Assembly (NCBI RefSeq): GCF_004115265.2
Contig: NC_046293.1
Location: forward strand, 24,190,173-24,254,172
Direction: 5' to 3'
Length of the DNA stretch: 64,000 nt
From: Rhinolophus ferrumequinum
Taxonomy: Eukaryota > Chordata > Mammalia > Chiroptera > Rhinolophidae
Shown here in pieces: positions 58,801-64,000 of the stretch. The notes beneath the pieces were generated by a model that searched no databases, had not been told where the DNA came from, and saw only the letters and a program-made list of their open reading frames with translations. A program made the position numbers and the translations under genes. Each line of letters opens with the position of its first letter. Position 1 is the stretch's first letter.

Positions 58801-59992
58801 CTGCTCCTAGAGCAGGTGTGCTGGAGTTTAGGCTCCACACGGTCCTTTCTCCCTGCTTCTCTCTACAGCCTGGCCCATCCCCACTCCTCCTTTGGCTCAG
58901 CCTTCTCTCACTAGCTCTCTAACCCTCTAGGTATTTGGTACCAGCCGTCTTCTCAATCTTCCATGTCACTAATCTTGTGTATACAGCATAGCTTTAAGTT
59001 AGGAGCTCATCTCTTAATGAATAGGGGCAATGATTTGGCAGCTTCCAAAGGAAGCCTGCTCTTCTCCGAAAGAACCTCCATAAGGGAGGGTGGGAAATAA
59101 TGGGCATAACCAGTTCTCTCCTATTTCCGTTCCCTACCAGAGCCTCCCTGATGACTTCTGTATTCCCCCTCTCTCCATTTTCCTCCTGCTTGCCACCTCC
59201 CTTCTGTGTCACAGGGTGTCCTTATTTCCTTCTCTCCATCTCTACCCATAAGCCACAGAGCTATTAGAGAAGGGCAGAGCAGGAAACTCAGCCATCTCAG
59301 TCAGTCAGAGTTGGGTGTAGGGTGGAGAGGAGCATCTCTTCCTCTTAGAGCTTGGGTCTCACCCCTGTTGAAGGGTGGGACAAATGCGTTGTCGGCTGGT
59401 GGGAGTCTGGGCGAGAGAGTCCAGCCCTGGACATCTTTGTTGGCTCCTGCACTGAGCTGCTTCCTCGTGTCCCAGGGGTGGAGAGCATCACTGTGTATGA
59501 AGAGATCCTGAGGCAGGCTCGTTATCGGCTGAGGCATGGAGCTGCCCTCTATGCCAGGAAATTCCGGCTTTCCTGCTCGGAAATGAATGGTCGTTACTCC
59601 AGCAATGAATTCATCGTGGAGGTACCCAGAGAGTCTCCATCCTTCCACAGCCACCTCCCACTGGCGAGGAGCCATGGCAGAGTAGACTGTAGCCGATAGC
59701 TGGTGGGAATGGAAGTTGGGAAGCAGGGTGGACTCCTGGACCTGGTGGTGGATGGGGAAGAAGAAGTAGCTGTTAAAATGGTTAAAAGATGGCTCTAGAG
59801 AGGAGGATTTGGACCTGGGGAGGAGCACGAATGCTCACCAAGCCCTCTCTCCTTAGGTCAATGTACTGCACAGCATGAACCGGGTTGCCCACCCCAGCCA
59901 CGTGCTCAGCTCTCAGCAGTTCCTGCACCGTGGTCACCAACCACCCCCTGAGATGGCTGGACACAGCCTGGTCAGCTCCCACCGAAACTCCA
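40769..59992 (+). CDS. CLSTN3: Calsyntenin-3, 16 coding exons, 3' end beyond window
   Basis: Calsyntenin-3 is a type I membrane protein of the postsynapse; it binds neurexins and promotes synapse formation. Exons: 40769-40832, 43246-43368, 43816-44011, 45342-45550, 45817-45966, 46207-46392, 46844-47125, 47927-48039, 51172-51334, 52175-52231, 53130-53287, 53424-53572, 57944-58170, 58474-58644, 59476-59621, 59857-59992. Every junction is GT-AG with matching phase. They give 843 codons plus one base of about 956. Signal peptide 1-19 (FLLLPLLLASLF), two cadherin repeats about 29-246 with DVNEFAP and DCGxGPDG-type calcium motifs, an LG-type domain about 330-540, then the membrane-proximal ectodomain. 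Exon 10 encodes a Lys/Glu-rich linker (EEKNKEKDKAGD) one residue longer than human as recalled. The transmembrane and cytoplasmic exons are not in the window. Confidence 0.96.
42245..42343 (+). repeat. Two-copy tandem repeat, 54-base period
   Basis: The block gaggagacacagttgagctg at 42253 recurs as gaggagaaacagttgagctg 54 bases later with a few substitutions. Both copies end in ctggtaagagatg, which looks like a splice donor. It lies in CLSTN3 intron 1. Confidence 0.85.
44195..44400 (+). repeat. MIR SINE fossil
   Basis: The sequence taatcctggctctgcctttt, cccttatcagtataacgggg, ataatgatgacacctac and cagtgcctgacagatggtaa follows MIR. It is in CLSTN3 intron 3. Confidence 0.7.
48410..48560 (+). 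repeat. MIR SINE fossil
   Basis: The run from gtctgagtcctgccaggg through cttcagtttatttatctatt to aatggggataataagaattc is MIR-like. It is in CLSTN3 intron 8. Confidence 0.6.
48565..49190 (-). mobile_element. Fossil DNA-transposon-like repeat
   Basis: The ends (acttaacgataggtatacg at the left, atggtacatgactgtagac at the right) and the interior (cttatgggaccaccatgg, gtactgtatgtaatagtatg) match a mammal-wide repeat ending in ACAGTCATG. Its subfamily is not assigned here. It fills part of CLSTN3 intron 8. Confidence 0.55.
49580..50700 (+). repeat. Ancient interspersed repeat, class unresolved
   Basis: It begins ttattcaacacatatttat and includes aaaggccctgaggtaggaa, ggaagccttttgaagggttt and gacatccaagtggagggccc. 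It shares wording with the RBP5 intron repeat at 36590-37840. No coding capacity; it lies in CLSTN3 intron 8. Confidence 0.5.
51490..51732. mobile_element. Foldback MITE-like palindrome with 81-base arms
   Basis: The left arm 51490-51570 begins catgtttcccggaaaataag. Its near-perfect reverse complement 51652-51732 ends ttggggaaacatg. The 81-base spacer is an (ATATT)n run plus a second small palindrome of aagacccggtctt type. The arms differ at only a few positions. A single strand can fold into one long hairpin. It lies in CLSTN3 intron 9, 156 bases after exon 9. Confidence 0.88.
52836..52959 (+). repeat. (TTTCC)n pentanucleotide repeat in CLSTN3 intron 10
   Basis: About 25 pentamer units include two TTACC variants, inside a pyrimidine-rich stretch that runs from about 52560 to the exon 11 acceptor at 53129. 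A strand-asymmetric mirror repeat like this can form triplex DNA. Confidence 0.95.
54005..54220 (-). mobile_element. hAT-like non-autonomous fossil
   Basis: The ends gggttggcaacatgtg and agtttgctgaccttt are inverted. The interior (gccaaatctggcctctg, aaataaagtgttgttagaa) is the reverse complement of a common mammalian repeat. It lies in CLSTN3 intron 12; the subfamily is uncertain. Confidence 0.65.
54702..54896 (-). mobile_element. Short antisense tRNA-derived SINE with (TTTA)n tail
   Basis: The reverse complement reads ggttagctcagctggttag for box A and ggtt-cgatccccgcctgg for box B. The tail is TTTA repeats in plus sense. Target duplications gggaagggtgggt (54689-54701) and gggaggggtgggt (54897-54909) differ by one base. 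Confidence 0.85.
55930..56420. repeat. Ancient interspersed repeat in CLSTN3 intron 12
   Basis: The run agtcatcttggattcctccc, ggcctattgcaatagcctcc and ctccttgaaaagctggctc belongs to an old mammal-wide family whose class I cannot fix. The stretch from 56420 to 57943 has no recognised gene. Confidence 0.45.
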
Positions 59993-61159
59993 GTACGTAA
60001 GGCTTCTTGGGGCCAGATGGGGTGGGCAGGTGGCAGGAGACTGGGGTGGGCAGAGGTATCCTCCCCCTCCACACTGGGAGGAGAGGATGGGTGGAGCAGT
60101 GGGTTCTGTCCCCTGTGGTACCTGACTTAGTTGTTAACTGTGTTCCAGTTTCTTTCGTGTCTTGGATCATTAACTTTGCCTCGTGAACAACACGAGCCTT
60201 GTGTCGTGGCAGGGGGCGTTCCTGCCTGGAATCATGCAGTCAGTGTGGGGTTTAGGCAAAGGCTTTGGTGTCCCTGCTGCCCTCCTGCAACAATATCAAG
60301 TTAGCCCTGGACCTGGGTCCTCAGTAGTGAAGCCATCAAGTATTTATAAGCGTTTACTGTGTTCTAGCACTGTCCTAAAGTACTGTAAGGAATATAAAAG
60401 AATTATAGGATATAGTCCCTATCCTCAAGGAGGAAGTTGACGCTATTATTACATGTGGGATTATGTGCTATCTATAAAGTCATAAGACTATTTCTAAAAC
60501 AAAATATGCAGATATGCAAAGTGTTACATCCAGATGGAGTGCTGCCCTTCAAAGCAATCTCATTTCCTGGCCTTGGCCCTTCACCAGTGACACAATTTTT
60601 TTATTCCCAAGTTAAGAGTTGCTTAATTGTAGAAAAAGTAGAAATAATAAGTATAAAGAAGAGAAATCAGCTATAATTCCATCACAGAGAAGAAACCATT
60701 GTTAATATGGTTTATTATGTGCCAGTTTTCTTCTATGCCTATTTATTTTCCTTTTTACAAAGTTGGGATCCAGCTCTTTTGTAACCTGAAATTTACAACT
60801 AATATTATTATTAAAAACTGCAAAATGATTCTGATGTTGCTGAAAATGATTTTTGGAATCCTTTTCAAGAATTGCTTTTGAAGCCAGCTTATGAGATACA
60901 TTTATTCTATTTATTTATTTTTGGGACACAGCTTGCTTTTGGCCCTAGTTCAGTATCACCCAACTTCAGCACCCACTTTTGTCAGAGTTGGCGCTGGATG
61001 TCGTTTTACTTTGTTAAACATTAAACCCACTCTCAAAGGCCACAGATTTGTCACTTTTGAAAAAAGTCAAAAAAGTCAAAAGGCCTTGAGGAGTTTCAAG
61101 AATGCTTTCTTGGTGAAGGAGGTCCATGGTCACCAAACGCTGTTCTGAAACTACAGCAC

Positions 61160-61430
61160 TCACTTCAATATGTGTAATAATAAGAGTAGCGAGGACATCA
61201 GTGTGTGCCAGACACCATACTCATGGGCTTTTACACATATTAACTCATTTAGTCATTACAAACAACAAATGAAACAGTTACTAGAATTATCCCCTTTGAA
61301 GGCAGGGAAATGGAGGCCCAGAGAGGTTAAGTAGCTTTTCTGAGCTCACACAGCTAGAAAGTGGTGGACTCAGGATTCAAATCCAAGCAGCAGGATTCTG
61401 GAACCTGTGCCCTAACCATTGCTTTCCATT
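61160..61430 (+). repeat. MIR SINE fossil
   Basis: The order tgtgccagacaccatactc, ttaactcatttagtcattac, gagaggttaagtagc, ctcacacagctagaaagtgg and ggattcaaatccaagcag is near-complete MIR. Confidence 0.85.
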
Positions 61431-62734
61431 CCCTCTCCATTTATGCTTGATGCTTTGAAAAAGTTATTAGTGTTAATACTTTAGAGTTGCACCCAATTTA
61501 GGGGAGCTCCTGAGGGATTCCCAGGGCTGTTTTGACTAAGGCTAGCTCTCTGGTGCCCCCAGGGACTCAGTCTGGCTTCCTCTCCTTAGGCAATGGCCAC
61601 TACTACACTGCTCTTTGTGTTTCCTTTTCCCTGGGACTGGCTCCCTTCTTTCTTTTGCAGAGGTCTTTTTAAGTGTTTTACTGTGACTCCCTATAGCTGA
61701 GCAGATGGAAATAGGGACAAGGAGGGAGTACAAGGCATAACCAAATAGCAAAGCTTCCAACAGGCTTTGCTCGATCTTAAGTTGGTAGAGACATGTGAGT
61801 GAACTAAACCTGTTTTTTGTTAAATAGACCGTTGGGGCCAGCTTCTAGCTTCTCCTGATTCCCTAGCTCTTTCTCCAGTTCCTTCCCTGGGAATCATCCC
61901 ACGAAACCTCATCTGGGTTGGATACTGGGTCCTGCTATACAGATTAGCCTCAGGGTAGATCTGGATTTCACTGCTGCTGGGCACGGTGATATTCTCAGTC
62001 TTTGTTCTCTCTGGTATGAGGTGCCAGGGGAGGCAGTCCCCCATTCTAAGTACTCAAGAGCTTCCTCTCCTCATCCTCATCCTCCCAGCTGCCTGGGGGT
62101 GCTCTGGTTTTGTAAGTGCTGCCCTCACTTCACCTCCCCTTCCACTGTTCTGAGCTGATGTCTCGGCCAACCACCCTTCTTCTGAGATCCCAGCTGAGAG
62201 CAGCATCCTGCTTTTGCTTTTTCCCTTATTTTATCGTGAGTAGTGTGCAGAGTGCCACGTTCACCTTAGGGCATTGGGGATTGACGTCTGTTGAGCTTAC
62301 CAGGAGATCCACTTCATAAAACCTGGTCCATATGCCTCCTTAAGGTGGTCCTTCCCCTTCCCCTCCCAACCCCAAGAGTTGTGTTCCAGAATTATGGCCT
62401 TGCAATTTCAAATTCCCATGGTTAGAGATAACCATGGGGAAGCAGTAAGAGATACCATTTCCTCCAAAGGGACAGGAGGTTCATTTGTCTGAAGTGCCTC
62501 AGTGCCTCAGAAAAGAGAGATCAGTGTGAAATGGGGTAGTCAGGGGATGCTTTGTGGTGCATGTAGAGTTTGAACTTCGACCTTAAAGGTAGAAGGGATT
62601 TTGGATGGTCGTGAGAGAGAATGAGAATTTGAGAATTGGGGGTAGGTTGTTGGTATGGAATGATTATGGTTAAGGAGAATAAAGTCGTCTGAGAAGGGTG
62701 AGACAAAATGATGAAGGCAGTATTTATCTAGTCA

Positions 62735-62900
62735 TCCCAAATTTTGGTGCACATCAGAAGCACCTGGGGAGCTATAAAACCTCTTGGTGCCAAGGTTACA
62801 CCTCATACCAGTTCAATCAGAATGTCTGGGGGTGGGAACCAGGCATCAGTGGCTTTCAGAAATCCTTAGGTGGTTCCAATGTGCCGCAGAGCTCGGGAAT
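62735..62900 (+). mobile_element. MER5-type hAT fossil
   Basis: The copy shows cagaagcacctggggagct, ccaggcatcagtggctttc and tggttccaatgtgccgcag, the MER5A pattern, in CLSTN3 intron 16. Confidence 0.7.
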
Positions 62901-64000
62901 AATTTCCCTACTTTGTTTCCTACCAGGCTTTGCAGAAGACCTACAGTGCAATAGGATAAAGGTAGAAAATGAATTAGGAAGTGAGGAGGAAAGACCAATG
63001 ATGAAAGGAGAATAAGATGAAGCCAGGGAATAAAGTCAGTTCATAAAATACGTACTGAGAGGCTGTGCAGTTGCTAGAGTGGGCCAGAATTTTGACTGAG
63101 TTTCCTTGTAGCTAAAGCGAAAGGGAACCTGATCAGTTATGCAGGTCATTTGATAGGAGCCAACTAGGGTTTCAGGAGAAGCCCTAGGACAAGGGCAGAA
63201 ACCAGTATCTCCCAAGGGTCTTCATAATGGTGGCACCATGCAGGGTTGTGGACAGGCCTTTCACCAGTGTCCTCACTGTTGGTTGAAACTAATTCACATG
63301 GGCCATTTGCTAAGATACCCTTTCATGTTGATTATGGAGGTCGTTCAAGGCCAGAAGTAACTGGTCAGATTTAATGCAGTAAGAAAGGTTGACTGTACTT
63401 CTTAAGCTCTTGATTTTTGTCTGTAGCTAATTTCAAAATACTTCCATTTCCCTGTCCTCCTGGCTCATTTTAAACTAATTAACCATGCTCGTTGGCCTGC
63501 AGATAGAGTGTCTGCATTTTGTCTTTCCTGTGGTCGTGTCTTATTCCTAGCAAGCAACTTTTTATTTCCTTCACCGGGGTTAGGGGCTCAGAGGGACAAA
63601 TGCATTTGATTAAGGCACAAACCAGAAGCTTTGACTTGTCCTCTTCGTGCCCTACATCAAGTTCACCTTCTGTGGCCTCCATTCTGAGAGGGAGGTCTCC
63701 ACTCCTTCAAGAGCCTGGGCTTAACCCAGGGGCATTCTACTGGTGGAATCACTACCCCCTGATCTTGCCCATTGACATGGAGACCTGGGAGGGGCTATGT
63801 CCTGCAGAAAGGTCATCTCTGGCCCCCTCTTCCCTCCTCCCCCATCCCCAGGCAGTTGAGAAATGCTAATTCAGCCAGGCCCATCTCTGCCCTGGAGCCA
63901 GTGCCCAGGGAGCAGAATCAGCCCTAGCTGTTGAGTGGCCCCAAGTGGGCTATGGGTCAGGTCAGGATGGGAACCAACTTGGCAGAGAGCCATCAGGGCG

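Larger units (their letters stand above)
59993..64000 (+). other. CLSTN3: CLSTN3 intron 16, incomplete; no exon recognised
   Basis: Intron 16 opens with GTACGT at 59993 and runs to the window edge. I searched both strands for the calsyntenin transmembrane exon (PSAATLIIVV-like) and did not find it. Contents are a MIR at about 61160-61430, a MER5-type fossil at about 62735-62900, and otherwise unique sequence. In mouse and human a fat-specific isoform, CLSTN3B, begins within this part of the gene; I could not identify its exon. Confidence 0.55.

Overview
This is mammalian nuclear DNA. Vertebrate intron-exon structure, MIR, L1 and hAT fossils are present throughout. At least three copies (25549-26021, 29144-29631, and inverted at 34681-35106) belong to a long tRNA-derived dimeric SINE that I recognise as the RHIN type of rhinolophoid bats (horseshoe and roundleaf bats), so a bat of that group is the most likely source. 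The bat assignment rests on recall of the SINE family, not on a search. Gene order and orientation (C1R-, C1RL-, RBP5-, CLSTN3+) match human chromosome 12p13.31.

Layout: (1) 1-1861, AT-rich flank with the C1R 3' UTR. (2) 1862-10453, C1R on the minus strand, complete: 11 coding exons that sum exactly to 705 codons plus stop, giving CUB-EGF-CUB-CCP-CCP-serine protease. (3) 10.7-14.6 kb, intergenic, with a deleted mariner copy and an adjoining mariner-like MITE set in microsatellites. (4) 14597-24049, C1RL on the minus strand, complete: 6 coding exons, 485 codons. It has lost EGF, CUB2 and CCP1, and its protease lacks both the usual activation site and the S1-pocket Asp. (5) 24.2-35 kb, a graveyard with no intact gene. 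It holds a decayed copy of the C1RL CUB exon (24.6-24.97 kb), decayed C1r-type EGF and CUB2 exons (27.24-27.64 kb), and the decayed promoter and exon 1 of a C1r-type gene whose start codon is lost (31.27-31.53 kb). SINEs, LINE fragments and a hAT fossil are interleaved. (6) 35526-38773, RBP5 on the minus strand, complete: 4 exons, 135 codons, TATA promoter. (7) 40769-59992, CLSTN3 on the plus strand: 16 coding exons, 843 codons, covering the signal peptide and nearly the whole ectodomain. The transmembrane and cytoplasmic exons lie beyond the right edge. (8) 60.0-64.0 kb, CLSTN3 intron, no coding exon recognised.

How the genes relate: C1R and C1RL are tandem paralogues with matching exon sizes and phases (229-bp CUB exon, 75-bp CCP exon, single-exon protease), and both put a start codon across the exon 1/exon 2 junction. 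C1R is the initiating protease of the classical complement pathway; C1RL is a simplified secreted relative. RBP5 (cytosolic retinol carrier) and CLSTN3 (postsynaptic cadherin-family adhesion protein) are unrelated neighbours transcribed divergently from a 2-kb interval. The least expected content is the remains of at least one more C1r-type gene between C1RL and RBP5, implying that the C1r-family array was once longer.
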